A stretch of DNA of 64,000 nucleotides from Odobenus rosmarus divergens (GCF_000321225.1 NW_004450303.1:3875030-3939029); one strand, 5' to 3'. Shown: positions 11,266 through 23,100, counted from the stretch's first letter. Notes: generated by a model not told the origin, from the sequence alone. Program-made: numbers and translations.

Positions 11266-12368
11266 GTTTAAGTAGTTTACTCTTTAGATCAATTACAAAT
11301 TTCATATATAATAACTGATTTTGTACAAATATGAAAACCAATTGCGCTATCAGGACAGGGAAGACCATCTTTCTCAAATTTTCTAAACAACTCAACAGAA
11401 AGTACTTTCTTCACAATTTTATTTCATTTGTGTCGTGAATATCCTGAAAGATACATTACTAATAAACATTTATTGAGTATCCACTCTATAGTGAACATAA
11501 GGTTAAGCAATATTTTAATACAGGTAATGGTCTGCTGCTTTACAGCTTCCTGCTATTTTAATTGGGTATTTTAGACTATTGTATCTATTCAACTACTGAA
11601 TTGCATCCAGTTGAATATAATAGCCCACAGATTTTCATGCCCGATGTGATTTCTACTTCTGCTTACAGATATTTGGCATTCAGAAACTATAAAGCTTAAC
11701 ACTTTAGAGACTGACAGCTATAAATACTTAACTGTTGCAACAGTTTCTATCTAGGAGTAATATACAAAACATCAGTAATCAAACCTTTCTCTTTGTTCTC
11801 TTCTCTACCTAAAAGAAAAAGGAAATGACTGAACTAAAGATTCAGGCAGACCATTATTACTTAGTAGGTGAAGAGCTATTTTGGGTGTCCATGAGATGTC
11901 TTTATTAACAATTTTTAAGAATTATTTTTTGGGATTTTCCCAGCCGTATTGTACTGTATTTACAAATCTTGCATGAAATGCAAGTGTAGTTACGTCAACA
12001 TGAGTTTCAATTGGCATGACTTAAAATGCAAGATGTTTGGGCTTGACGATGGTTTCTGTAACTGAATTTATGAACTTTTAACTCTGTTTATTCTTTTATG
12101 TCAGAGCTCTTCCACTGTGGATTACCTCTTAATTGATATGGAAATTTATAATTGCAGCAGTTCTTTGGAATCCTTTCATCAAAGGTGCTCATGAAGAGAC
12201 TTAACATACATCCAAAACCATCTATCTGAAAATCTGCATACAAATTATTTTCTGCCTCGATTAAAGTCTAGCTCACATGGCTAATGTTCTCTGATCAGCT
12301 GTGAAATGGTTAGCCCTCTACCATACACACAAAATGACAAGGTATCCTTTTAAAATTCTGCTCCTGAA

Positions 12369-12408
12369 AAATAAAATAAAATAAAATAAAACAAAATAAA
12401 ATAAAATA
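12369..12408. repeat. (AAAAT)n simple repeat
   Basis: About eight AAAAT/ATAAA units with one A-to-C change (AAAAC). Likely derived from a poly(A) tail or an expanded pentanucleotide. Confidence 0.95.
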
Positions 12409-13012
12409 TTTCTATTTCTGCTTACCTAAACACCTGCATCTCAGGTGCAGTAATTTGCACTCAGAAGTGTTGGTTTCTTCTTCTCTAACTAGACAATTTG
12501 TATGTATGTTTTCAGTGATTAATGGTTTTTTTTTTTATTATTTTCTAATTAACACATTTTATTTATTTTTGTCTAAATAATAACAGTGATTTAATTGGCT
12601 GATCCCTTAACATTCTTGTTCAAAACATTTTAGTCGATGTACCAGCTTTTGGCAATGTCTCATTTAGGGTGAGAGTCTTGGTTAGATAACTAGAAAGGTC
12701 AGGAGAAGGGCAAGTCCTTCAGAGCGTAACAGACACTGAAACTACAGTTTTCATGGACACTTCATCAAGCTGTTTATTGCAAATCCTAAACTTAGAAACT
12801 TCTCATGATAACTTGGAAGATAAATGGTCTCGGAGGAGTAACAGAAACTTCTGGACTATGCAGGTTGTCACTCACTTCTCAAAATAAGGAAGATCTTTTA
12901 TTGGAAATTCTTCTAATGTGACATTTCTGGATTCCGAATACCTTAATCAGGTTCCCTAGAATCATATCCTGGGATGGAGAATCAGCTTCAAGAGCTTCAG
13001 AATGATGATGCT

Positions 13013-14314
13013 CTGACAGAAAAGTGTTAAGAAAGAGAGGAAACCTGATAGGGAAGGGAATAGTTCTAAGGAAAATTGTGTTTTTGCTAGAATGCAGTGT
13101 GAGCTCATCCACACAAGTATTTCTAGAACATGAATTTTACTACTGAGTACATTTCATGTTGAGGCTGCAGGAATGGCCTTTTGTTCACCCAGCTCAGTAG
13201 CTCAGCATCAATCAGTCATAGGCCACAGGCTACTTAGGTGAGCAAGTGTTGGAGAGAAGGAGGAAAAAGATTATAAAACCATCTGGCCTCAGATGCTTAC
13301 TCAAGTTGATTCAAGGACAGTTCTCAAGAGAAGAATGCAGCTGTGCATCAGGAGCAGCCTACCATCACATCAGTTTAGGTGAAGAGGGGTAGCCAGCTGG
13401 TGGGGAAGGCGTGCACCAGCCCCTTCCGCAGGATCTGGGGTAGACCACCAATGGTGTCTCCTACACTAGATAAATATGGCAGGACATTCCAGTTTGCTTA
13501 GGCATTTTTACAGAGGAAACAAAAGTAAGGAATAAAAGAAGGGAAGTACCAAATGAGTCCTGAAAATGTGATAACAGCCCAATTAAACATGCTAGTATTT
13601 AGGTAATTGGGCTCATTTTCTCAGGATTATTTCCAATTACCTCACCCTTTAGTAGGACATTCAAAGTAGTTTATCAACTAACTCATCATTTCTTCCTGTG
13701 TCTAGCTAGATTTCTAATAAAATCTCTGAGATGTTATATTTCATTTGACTTTATGACAGACCTTTTCTTTACTCATCCAATTGAGTGCATACCAAAGTGT
13801 TAAGTGTAAAAATATTTAAAGGGGTACTGAGGCTTTCACATTTTCAAGTACCTTATTGGGTTGAAATGATAGAAAACCATGACATGGTTATTGAACTATT
13901 GCCTCAAGTTCTAAAGTTACACTTTTATTTCACTCTTTGTGTTGCCTTTATAAGTAGTTTGCAGATAGCACATCTTTGTCAGGTGACTTCTTGCCAACGG
14001 CGATGCTCCAGAGCTCTTGATGTGTGGTGAGTGGAGAAGGTGCCTACTGCTTTCTGTGCTTTCTGCTTCTGTGTTTCTCATTCTAGCAACTGCCCTTAGT
14101 CCTGGGAGTAGCGGCAGTTGCTCTATCTTTCCTTTCTATATCCTCCCAGAGCATGTATTTCATGCCTTCTCTAAAGTATCAGCCTTTGGAGTCAGAAAAC
14201 ACAGTCATCATTTCTTTGTTAAATCAGTAGTACCTTTCAGAATATAAATGTCCTAAGCCGAAATTATATTTTGTGTGAACAAGAAGAAAGAAAAGAATTA
14301 AGGAAGGGAATGAA
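13013..14314. other. Unassigned sequence
   Basis: No recognised gene or repeat in about 1.3 kb. Open frames here (for example plus 13785-14030 and 14017-14247) are short, hydrophobic by chance and without homology I recognise. 13390-13470 is GC-richer than its surroundings with no explanation. Confidence 0.4.
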
Positions 14315-14392
14315 GGAGGGAGGGAGGGAGGGAGGGAAGGAGAAAGTGATGGGGGAGGGAGGGAGGAAGGAAGGAAGGAAGAGAAAGAGAAA
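14315..14392. repeat. Purine-rich (GGGA/GGAA)n tract
   Basis: A nearly all-purine stretch of GGGA and GGAA units with a central interruption (GTGATGG). It gives long open frames of Glu/Gly/Lys on one strand and Ser/Pro on the other, which are artefacts of the repeat. Confidence 0.95.
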
Positions 14393-14593
14393 TGAAAGTG
14401 TAATATGGTTTGGTTTGGTTTTGCCTTTTTTTTTTCTTTCCAGCTGGAAATGGGAAATGGTTGGCTATTCACAGAATTAATCATTTAAATAAACTGACCT
14501 ATGTCATGTCCTTTATAATGTATGTAATTTTAAATGTTAAAACATTTAAGAGAATAAGCTTGTTGTTAGATTTCTGGAAGTTTTAACTAAATA

Positions 14594-15070
14594 TAGATCT
14601 TACTCATGGGGTTGCATAATAATAAACCCATAATAAGTTAAAAACATAAAATGTTGAAATGTAATTGACACACCTAACCGACAGAACACCGTAACTTAGC
14701 CAAGCCTATCTTAATGTTCTCAGAACACTTAAATTAGACTGCAGTTGGGAAAAATCATCTACCACAGAGCCTATTTGATAAGTGTTGAATATCTATTGAA
14801 TACTGCACTGAAAGTGAAAAACAGAATGGTTATATGGGTGCAGAATGGTTGTAAGTTGTATCAGTTGTTTACCCTTGAAATCATATGGTTGAGGAGTTGC
14901 AGTTGCCTGCCACAAGACAGCATCACAAGAAAATGTCATACCATATATTGCTAGTCCAGGGAAAGACCAGAATTCAATGTCAAGTTTCTATTGAATGGGT
15001 ATCGCTTTTGCACAATTGAAGAATCAAAAAATTGTAAGTGGACCCATTGTAAGTCAGGGACCATCTGTAT
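14594..15070 (+). mobile_element. Tigger-type (TcMar) nonautonomous DNA transposon
   Basis: The left end carries CTTACTCATGGGGTTGC and a following AATAAACCC; the right end carries TTGTAAGTCAGGGACC and ATCTGTA. These are diverged inverted copies of the 'GACTTACGATGGGG' type terminal sequence of a common mammalian Tigger-related element. The interior phrases (CAGAACACTTA, ATTGAATACTGCACTG, GTATCGCTTTTGCAC) fit the same family. There is no transposase. Assignment is by recall of the consensus; the exact family name is not claimed. Confidence 0.75.
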
Positions 15071-15490
15071 AGGAAAAAAAAAATAAAATTGAAAAAAAAG
15101 ATTTTTTTAAATATTCATTAGTGTTTAGCTTCATTAATTGTGTAAGCACTATAAAGTAGTTAGAGGAATATTAATTTTCTAGTGATACCAAAGTTGGGAA
15201 TTATATGTGAGGAACTGTACCCCATGTAAATATAAAGCATTGTAAAACATTTTAAAAAAATTCATCTGTGGCCTTCACTAATGAGTAAAAAAATATTTAC
15301 ACTTATAAATTTATGCCTCTGTAAATTAACTAGGGTCACAAAGAAAAAGTGTAGCAAGTTAAAAATAAGACAGAGGCATTCAAATGGAGTTTGATTTTAG
15401 ACTCAAATATTATATGTTGTTAATATTTAAAAGGGAAGGAGGTAGACAATGGGCTTCCATATTAAAAAATAGTTATAGTAAACACTAGGA
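15071..15490. other. Unassigned AT-rich sequence
   Basis: A-rich and AT-rich single-copy-looking DNA between a DNA transposon and a MIR-like piece. Nothing coding is seen. Confidence 0.4.
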
Positions 15491-15499
15491 TTTTTTAGG

Positions 15500-15630
15500 T
15501 ATTTATAATAAGTCAGTGTTCTAGACACTTTGCTTACTGAGACTTTTTGGTCTTAAAAGTGTTATTCAAAGTATTACTTTTATTCCCATTTTGCAGATCA
15601 AGAAACTAAGGCACAGACCTATTTCATTGC
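15500..15630 (-). mobile_element. MIR-like SINE fragment
   Basis: Contains the MIR core order read on the minus strand: a CAGTGTTCTAGACACTTTGC-like block, then CCCATTTTGCAGATCAAGAA, then ACTAAGGCACAGA. Diverged, as expected for a pan-mammalian repeat. Confidence 0.55.
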
Positions 15631-15764
15631 TTACTCCTGATTCACATATCACTATGTTTAAGTGAGTTGTTCTGTTTTCAAACAAAGTTACGAAAGTTAT
15701 CTCCTAATCAACAATTCTGCCTTGAATTGCTAACCTTTATATAAATTATCTTTGTTCTCTTCTT

Positions 15765-15979
15765 TTTTTTTTTAAGATTTATTTATTTGAGAGAGAGAGA
15801 GTGCGTGCACATGAGGTAAGGGGGTGGGAGGCGCAGAGGGAGAGGAAGAAGGAGAGAAGCAGACTCCCTGCTGAGTGGGGAGCCTGACACTTGTGGTTTG
15901 ATCGCCTGACCCTGAAATCATGACCTGAGCTGAAATCAGGAATCAGATGCTCAAACCAAAGCCATCCAGGAACCCCTAC
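15765..15979 (-). mobile_element. Can-SINE, minus strand
   Basis: T-run with AAGATTTATTTATTTGAG on the left, a GA-rich middle, and a decayed head ending CCATCCAGGAACCCC. TGTTCTCTTCTT flanks it at 15753-15764 and 15983-15994 as target duplication. More diverged than most copies here, so probably older. Confidence 0.92.
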
Positions 15980-16227
15980 CTGTGTTCTCTTCTTAAGCTG
16001 GATAACTTCTAAGTAGAAAGATAACTTGTTTAGATATTTTTATATGTACAATGAACAGTTTTTATAAAACATTTATTTGTGGCTATCTGATCAGGAAAAC
16101 CTGGAAACTCTGGATTTCATGTACATAAAATTTATATAAAATGAACAACTTTAAATGCCATAATTTGCAGAAAAATCGGTAGTTCCTGGCTCTCACTAGT
16201 AAAATGATATTTATGCAATGTACTTAT

Positions 16228-16735
16228 AATAGTTTTCTATTGCTGCATAACAAATTTTACAAATTTAGTGACTTAGAATAACACTTTTTTTGGGGGGGGA
16301 ATTTTACCGTTCTGGGGGTCATAAGTCTGAAATGGGTTTGCCTGGGGCTGAAATCCAGAGCCATGCTCCTCTAGAACTCTAGGGGGAGGCCTTTCCTCTG
16401 TCTTTTCCAGCTTCTAGAAGTCATCAGCATTCCCAGGCTTTTTGATCCATTCCTCCATCTTCAAAACCAGCAATGAAGTTCTTCTACTCTCTCTCTTATT
16501 CTGAACCTGTATTCTGTGGTCATATCTCCTTCTCTGATATTAACCCCTCTGCTTTCCTTTTATGAAGATCTTTGTGATTACAGTGGATAATCCTGGGTAA
16601 TGACGATAATCTTCCCATCTCAAGACCCTTAACTTAATCATATCATCACAATCCTTTTCTCATGTAAAATAGCACAAGCACAGGTGCGCGGGTCAGGATA
16701 TGGACATCCTTCAAGGTGAATTTTTATGTCTGTTG
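16228..16735 (-). mobile_element. MaLR-like (MLT1-type) LTR
   Basis: Starts with a 'TTTTCTATTGCTGCATAACAAA' type opening (16232-16253) followed by TAGTGACTTAGAATAACAC, a TTCTGGGGGTCATAAGTC block, then TCCAGCTTCTAGAAG, CCTCCATCTTCAAA, CTTAACTTAATCA and a GGACATCCTT end. This order is that of an ERVL-MaLR LTR read on its minus strand. The match is by recalled consensus; the exact subfamily is not claimed. Confidence 0.55.
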
Positions 16736-16741
16736 ACAACT

Positions 16742-17370
16742 AATGTTCATTCACTGATTTAGTATATATTCAGCCCTGAACATGTTCCAGGCATTATTCT
16801 AGGAATGGGAATAGCACTAAACAAAAGGGCAAATTCTGTCCCCTCTGGAGTTTACTGTCTAGTGAGGAAGACAGAAACTAAGCAAAACTAAGGAAGGAAT
16901 ACATAATCAGACAGTGATAATGTTCTGAAGAAAAATTACATAGGAAAGCAGAGTACAGAGAGTTAAGGGTACTACATTGTAAACATTGTGAGTAGAGAAG
17001 ACCACTCTCAGAAGCAAAAATCCCAAGGTAGCAAGGGCTTCAGGTAGGAGTATGTCAGGTGTGTGTGAGTGGTCACATAGTGAGCACAGGTGAGAGCAGG
17101 GGGATCTGAGGTCTCTGAGGAATAAATAGGGAGCCAGACATTGCAGGGCCTGATAGCACACCTCTGTAAGTTTGGCCAGTTAGTGGTGATTCTCAGTGAA
17201 TGACATCTTGGTAATAAGCAGTATTGTAAAAGAGTTGGCTTGGATTTTAACAGGTCCATTATGGCTGTTGCTATGAAAATAGATGGAAGGAGAATAAATA
17301 GAAAATGTTAATTATAGACTACTAAAATAAGGGACACCATAAATTGAAAAGGAAAAGAGAAATAGAGAGG

Positions 17371-17407
<37 letters not shown>

Positions 17408-17695
17408 GGGGGGAGGCTCAGGTGCTGGAGGCTCAGGTGCTGGAGCCTGGATTAGAGCTCAGCTGGGATGTGTTAATATGAGACATCTCTTGGCTGTACA
17501 AGTGGTGGTGTCTATTACAGGTGGGTATAAAAAACTGGAATTCAGGGAAATTATTAACCTATGAGTTGATAAATGAAGCCATGAAACAGAATGAGATCAC
17601 CAAGGATATGTGTGCAGACAAAAATTAGAAAAGATTCAAACACTGTGCCCAGGGGCACTCTGGATTCAAGTGTGTCAGTCAGAACATCCAGACAC
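16742..17695 (+). mobile_element. Ancient mammalian interspersed repeat, copy 1
   Basis: Opens with CATTCACTGATTTAGTATAT and a GTTCCAGGCATTATTCTAGG block, then TCTGGAGTTTACTGTCTAGTG, and later a GATGAGATCAC-like block followed by a GGGGCACTCTGG block. Copies 2 (26935-28110) and 3 (38985-40320) in this window share the same phrases in the same order. It looks like a well-known old mammalian repeat whose name I cannot give. A (GT)n tract interrupts it. Confidence 0.5.
17374..17404. repeat. (GT)n microsatellite
   Basis: About 15 uninterrupted GT units. The Cys/Val-repeat open frame beginning at 17379 is an artefact of this tract. Confidence 0.96.
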
Positions 17696-17952
17696 TGATG
17701 AACTTATGAAAATAACATTAAGTTTTTCATAATTATTAGATATCATCTGTAATTGTTATGTGTATATATCCATTATTTTTACAAGCAACTAAATCATGTG
17801 AATTGTTTATTAAAATGGCATATTATTTTATTTCAACAAATTATATTTTTTCATCCTATACAGCTTATCATTTTCCACCAAGTATTAAAAGTAAACAAAT
17901 TAAAAGGTTTTCACCCTTTTTTTCACATATTTTCAAATTATTAAACCATTTA

Positions 17953-18142
17953 GGGTGCCTGGTGGCTCAGTTGGTTAAGCAACTGCCTTTGGCTCAGGTC
18001 ATGATCCTGGAGTCCCTGGATCGAGTCCCTCATCGGGCTCCCTGCTCAGCAGGGAGTCTGCTTCTCCCTCTGACCCTAACCCTTCTCATGTGCTCTCTCT
18101 CATTAGCTCTCTCTCAAATAAATAAATAAAATCTTTAAAAAA
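17953..18142 (+). mobile_element. Can-SINE, plus strand
   Basis: Head GGGTGCCTGGTGGCTCAGTT, body and tail (AAATAAATAAATAAAATC) in plus orientation. Perfect 16-base target duplication ATTATTAAACCATTTA at 17937-17952 and 18143-18158. It is the only plus-strand Can-SINE in the left half of the window. Confidence 0.96.
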
Positions 18143-18158
18143 ATTATTAAACCATTTA

Positions 18159-19279
18159 ATAATTTTTCTACTTGTGTCTATATTACAATATGTTTCATTT
18201 CAAACAGTATATCACTTCCAAATTCTGTGAAACAGTCTACATCTTTTGGCAATTTCATTTATTCAGTTTATTGGCTTTCTCATTTTTATGGTTTGTCAAA
18301 TTTTCAGTTTTAATAACCAAATATTGTTTTCTTTGGAAAGCTAAAGAAAGTATTGACAACGCTGGTAAAATATCACTTATTAAAGTCAAGTTTCTTTTTA
18401 AATATTATTTTATTTTGTCCATACTTTAACTGGCATTAGAAATTTTCTAAGCTGCTCTGATTTTACATCAGAAAGATTCAAGGAGTTATGACTTTATATT
18501 ATAAGGAGAATACAAAAATACTTATTCTTGTAGTATTATCCCTTAAGTCTGGATATTTATTTTTAATATTCCAATAATTTTGTGTTTATAAATATCAACA
18601 TACTCCATGTTTACTACTCACATGCAATGACAATAAGCTAAAACTAAAGTAAAAATTCATTATAATTGGTGGTAATTTTATAATTCAAGTTATTGATATT
18701 ATACTTTATATAATTTATTACTCTTATACTTTCAAAATTAATATTATACAGATAATCAAAGCTTGATATGGAAGCTTACCAATATTTTAAAACAAGTATA
18801 CCTATGCCTTACTTCCATGCCATGGAGCAAACAACTGTTTTAGGTATGGTGGTTTTGAAAGCCTCTTTTAAGGACTACCCCGAAAGAAGCAGAAAATCCT
18901 ACAAGTGTAAAAGTGGATTCAAACAGGAGGTAAAGATCAGCAGTGCCAAGAACTTCAGAAAGGGGATAGATAGATGATAGATAAATAGATAGATGATAAA
19001 TAAAAGATAGAGAATGTGAATTTATGTGTTTGTATGATATCTATATGTATATACATACCTTAGATACTTTATCTTAGTAATTTTTTCTTAGTCATGGAAT
19101 AATTGCAAACAGTCTCTGTGCTTCTGCAGTCCTCTCTATTCAAGACTCACAACTGTAGTTAAGAGCATCTGACTGGTGGACGTAGGTCAAAGACCCATTT
19201 CTCAGCCAAGGAATAGATACGGGAACATCTATTACCTATAGCTTCAGTAGTACAAGGTGTATCCCTACATCCCACTTAC
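18159..19279. other. Unassigned AT-rich sequence
   Basis: Single-copy-looking DNA. A degenerate GATA-type simple repeat lies at 18962-19010. The plus-strand open stretch at 18768-18977 (69 codons) has no recognised motif; an AG and a GGAG/GTAAAG donor-like site lie nearby but no further support exists. Confidence 0.4.
18962..19010. repeat. Degenerate (GATA)n repeat
   Basis: GATA/GATG/AATA tetranucleotide units with several changes, about 49 bases. Confidence 0.9.
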
Positions 19280-19643
19280 CTGAGGATGGGCCAAAAGGAG
19301 AAAGCTAGATGATTAGTTTACCCAATGCTTCCTCAAAACGGGTGCTAGAAACCTGGAAAAAACAAAATTACAAGCATATAACTATATCCACTGCAGCTGT
19401 TATTATTTCCTATTATTTGTGACTTGAGTATTGTGGAGATGTTGGCTTCATGGTCTTTCCTAAATCATTGCCCTCTCCTGGGCAGCTTTACGGCTGACTG
19501 CCTCACACTTGGACTGTAGCAGATGGAGCTTCCATTTATTTCGGTTGTGGTACTTATAAATACTTTTAGGAAGAGCTGGCAGAGTTCTTCCAACGGTTTA
19601 GCTCATTCCTAATCCAGGTCCCATATTAACTGCAAGCCCTTAC

Positions 19644-19851
19644 CTGCCTATTTTGGCTTTCATGACCAGTGCAAAATTACTTGGAAGCTTTACTTGGCGC
19701 TCCGGTCTCTCTTCATTCTCTAGCCAAGGAAGTAAAAGTGTAGAAATCTTATCCAAAGAAGCCTTCAGGAATTTTCTTTTCTCTTGTTGGCAAATTTTAA
19801 CTCGATTCAGGATTTCCCTTCTATGCTTTTGTTGTTCCCTGGCCAAGGATG
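19644..19851 (-). CDS. Candidate internal exon of an unidentified protein-coding gene
   Basis: On the minus strand a 208-base stretch is open in one frame (68 whole codons plus two split-codon bases at each end). It is preceded by a good 3' splice site (pyrimidine-rich, ending CTCTATCTTAG, exon from 19851 down) and followed directly by a consensus 5' splice site (CAG/GTAAGG, GT at 19643-19642). The stop codon lies in the donor sequence itself, as often happens at real exons. The peptide is hydrophilic and basic at first (SLAREQQKHRREILNRVK) and ends KLPSNFALVMKAKIGR; helix or coiled-coil character is likely. I do not recognise the protein. A further exon-like segment (19280-19352) has strong splice sites but a stop codon in the frame implied by this exon. 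It could be an exon, a decayed exon, or chance. Confidence 0.35.
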
Positions 19852-19852
19852 C

Positions 19853-21000
19853 TAAGATAGAGAGGCCATCTCACAAATAAGAAGTGCAAAGACCGTAAGA
19901 ATAGGAAACCTTTGTAACCACTAGTTATTTCAAGGGTATCCATAATCAGCAACATCCTGGGAAGAAAACTCTCCAACACAGTAAAGAGAAGTCTATTTGT
20001 TTTGCAATGCAAAAACTACTGTTTTGTCCGTAGCTCTCAATTTCCTTTAACTGTATACTGGGCCCAGGCTTGTGCTCATTGTTCTGTATCTTCATCCTTT
20101 CTCCAAATTATCATAACCTGATAGGACAATTCCAAGTCAGCAAGACATTTATGTTCTGAGAGTCTATTTATTATTTTATTCTTCAGTTTGTCCAATGGCT
20201 TACAGCATCACCCTGGAATTATTTTTGATCATGAATCTTTAATATCAGTTGTCTATTTTGGTTTTATTCTCTTCTTTCCAAGATCGGACCAATTTCACTT
20301 TGTACCCACAAATCCTATGATTATTTCATTTATTATTGTTAACAAATTTAGAGACTCTCTGGATGCGGGCTTTTGACTAGGAAATGTAAGGGACTCACTT
20401 GGGGCAGAGAATGAAATAAATGGATCTGCAAAAAAAGCCAAAAATTTCATTATTGTACTCTACAAAGAAGGCTACAGCAATATACCTCTATCTTCTATCA
20501 ATGGTATACCAATGTTATATCTATCACTGGTATATCAATGCTCCTCCAAGGAGAGACATGCCCTTGAATATTAGCTGGCATTCGTAACCAGCTTCTAATG
20601 AACAATCTGACAGAAGTGACCCTGCATAACTTCCTAGTGTAAGTTATACAAGGTGATTCAGTTTCTACCTGGGTCATCTCCCTGAGCATATGGACCATGA
20701 GAGCCCTGTGCTGGTAAGTGAGAAGTTCAACGTCCCTGACACTGTCATGCTGAAAAATATCATGTGTAAGACCATGTAGACATGACAAACTTAAAGATTC
20801 AGACTGATCTAGCCACCAGCTTTTTTAGTTTCTCAGCTCAAATATCAGAAATATAATATAGCATCTTCAGATTATTCACTCCTTACTTTGGAAGCTGTCA
20901 CCTGGTAAAAGAGAGAAAAACTATCCTCACCAAGTTGTACTGAAATACAGATTCATGAGCAAGATAAATATTTTAAGCCATTCAGTCCCAAGAGTTTTCT
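19853..21000. other. Unassigned sequence with exon-like segments
   Basis: Single-copy-looking DNA. On the minus strand 20669-20749 (81 bases, 27 open codons, peptide beginning HDSVRDVELLTYQHR) is bounded by a TATTTTTCAG acceptor and a CCCAG/GTAGAA donor. 20407-20433 (27 bases) has a strong polypyrimidine acceptor and AA/GTGAGT donor. Their reading phases do not join directly to the candidate exon at 19644-19851, so they are not called as exons. Confidence 0.35.
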
Positions 21001-21184
21001 TTTTTTTTTAAAGATTTTATTTATTTATTTATGAGAGATAGAGAGCACGAGAGGGAAGAGGGTCAGAGGGAGAAACAGACTCCCTGCCGAGCAGGTAGCC
21101 CGACGTGGGACTCGATCCCGGGACTCCAGGATCATGACCTGAGCCGAAGGCAGTCGCTTAACCAACTGAGCCACCCAGGCGCCC
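21001..21184 (-). mobile_element. Can-SINE, minus strand, little diverged
   Basis: T-tail, GA-rich middle and an intact head ending GAGCCACCCAGGCGCCC. TTTTCTTTTTT-like sequence occurs on both sides as probable target duplication. It is nearly identical to the copy at 7133-7325 over its body, indicating a recent subfamily. Confidence 0.93.
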
Positions 21185-22708
21185 TCTTTTCTTTTTTAAT
21201 GTAGCAAAAAATAACTGAAAAAGTGGGAAAAAATACAGAAATAAGAAATGATCTAGGGCAATAGTCACCAAACAGTATAAAATTTTGTTCTAATTAAGGG
21301 AAAATGCTATGAGTGAACATTTTTTTTAAAAAATAAAGTGCTACCAGAATTATAGGTATATTCTGAGACCAAACCAACATTCTATTATTTGAAATAGGGG
21401 GTATGTGGAGAGCAGAGTGGCTAAGGCACTACTCAAAGTTATGATAAATATCAGAGTTAAAGAAAAAACTGCATATATGCATCATATTAGCCAGTGGATT
21501 TATATACACCATTAAATATATGTTGTATATAATTATAATATAGTGGTTTAGTGTGGAAAAATAGAATAGATTCAGGCAGGTTCAAGTCTTCAGCCTCTAT
21601 TTGTAATGGCTGAAAATAAATAAGTCACCAGATGCGGGAACTTTATGTGGTTTTGTTGCTAGTAGACTGATGTCCTCTTGAGCAGGAGTAAGGACATAGA
21701 CTCAGGGTTGTTGATAAGAAGGTAACAACAGAAAAGTGACAAAATCACAATTGTCTGATGTCTTGGCTCACATCTCTGCCCCCTTTCTTTACAGAATTCT
21801 TAAGCAAAAACTCAAGAAATTATGATAACCAGAAATTATGTATTCTACTCACATCTGGAATAAGAAGGAATATACCTTGAAAAAAGAGAAAATTTGAAAA
21901 GATATTTCTTTGTGATATAAAGCAAATCTAAAAAACTAAGAAAACATAGTTTTCCTACAAGAGCTTAATGAGCTGATAAAAGATGTGCAAATAAATAAGA
22001 AAAAAGTTAGCTAATATAGCCCTGAAAAGAAAAAAAAACATTACAGATAGGAAGCTATAAAAAGAGCCCAAGACGTGTGAAAACAGCAATATGAAAGACA
22101 GATTTGAGAAAATCAATCCATATTAAATTGAAAGAGCCAATACATAGAGAGATTAGAGGCAGAATGATCACTGTGGGAGTCAGAATAAAGATTGTATCTA
22201 CGTGCACTACCAACCCAAGTTAAATACAGCTCCCAGACCCATCATACCCAAATCTGTGACTAGAAAAAGCCAGAATCATTTTGAGTCCCATCAAATGCAT
22301 CATAAGATAAGGACGACCGTCAGTGCCATCCTGCAAATGCATGACATATCAGAGTCCATTCACTCTTTGCTCTTCTGTGAGATTACGACACAAATTTTTT
22401 TCTCCCCCACAGTCTTGAAAATAGGGAATTTAGTTAGTAATATCTTACTTGAATTGAGAAATATAGTGGTGTAGTATTAGGAAAAAAATAGATGATCAAA
22501 ATGAGCCAGCAGAATTAGGCAGAGAGTATCAGCGATATTTAAATTTATACACACATCACAGAGTATCTCAACAACTGATACAGAAGATGAAATGAAAATA
22601 GTCTTGCACTGAAGTCTATCCACTGCCAACACATTTAAAAAAGTAGGGGTAGGTTAAATAATTGATCACAGTCCAGCATCTGGATCTTAGATTTTCAGGA
22701 AAAAAGTA
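21185..22708. other. Unassigned AT-rich sequence
   Basis: No gene or named repeat is seen. The 90-codon plus-strand open frame at 22202-22474 has no motif or coding support that I recognise. Confidence 0.4.
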
Positions 22709-22897
22709 TATAGGCATGCCTTGTTTGTTACATTTCCTCTTACTGTGCTTTTCAGATACCACATTTTTTGTTGTTGTTGTTTACAAATTAAAGGATTGTG
22801 GCAACCCTGAACCAACAAGATTATTGGCACTATTTTTCCATATTTTGCTCACTTAATGCCTCTATGTCACATTTTGGTAATTCTCACAATATTTCAT

Positions 22898-23100
22898 TTT
22901 TTTAAAGATTTATTCATTTATGTATTTTAGAGAGAGAGAGAGTGGGGGGAGGAGCAGAGGGAAAGGGAGAGAGAAATCCAAGCAGACTCCATGCTGAGCA
23001 CAGAGCCCAATGCAGGGCTCGATCTTATAAACCTGAGATCACGACCTGAGCTGAAACCAAGGGGGAGACCTCTAACCAACTGTGCCACCCAGATATCCCC
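22898..23100 (-). mobile_element. Can-SINE, minus strand, inside Tigger1
   Basis: T-run with AAAGATTTATTCATTTA on the left, GA-rich middle, and head remnant ending TGCCACCCAGATATCCCC. It interrupts the 5' untranslated part of the Tigger1 element, so it is the younger of the two. Confidence 0.9.

Larger units (their letters stand above)
11107..12941. other. Unassigned sequence with simple repeats
   Basis: Single-copy-looking AT-rich DNA apart from an (AC)n tract at 11222-11263 and an (AAAAT)n tract at 12369-12408. 11455-11500 has a TTTATTGAGTA phrase typical of L2/MIR ends, too short to assign. No convincing gene. Confidence 0.5.

Noticed and set aside
11183..11395. Minus-strand frame with Cys-Val repeats
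   Set aside because: Produced by the (AC)n microsatellite.
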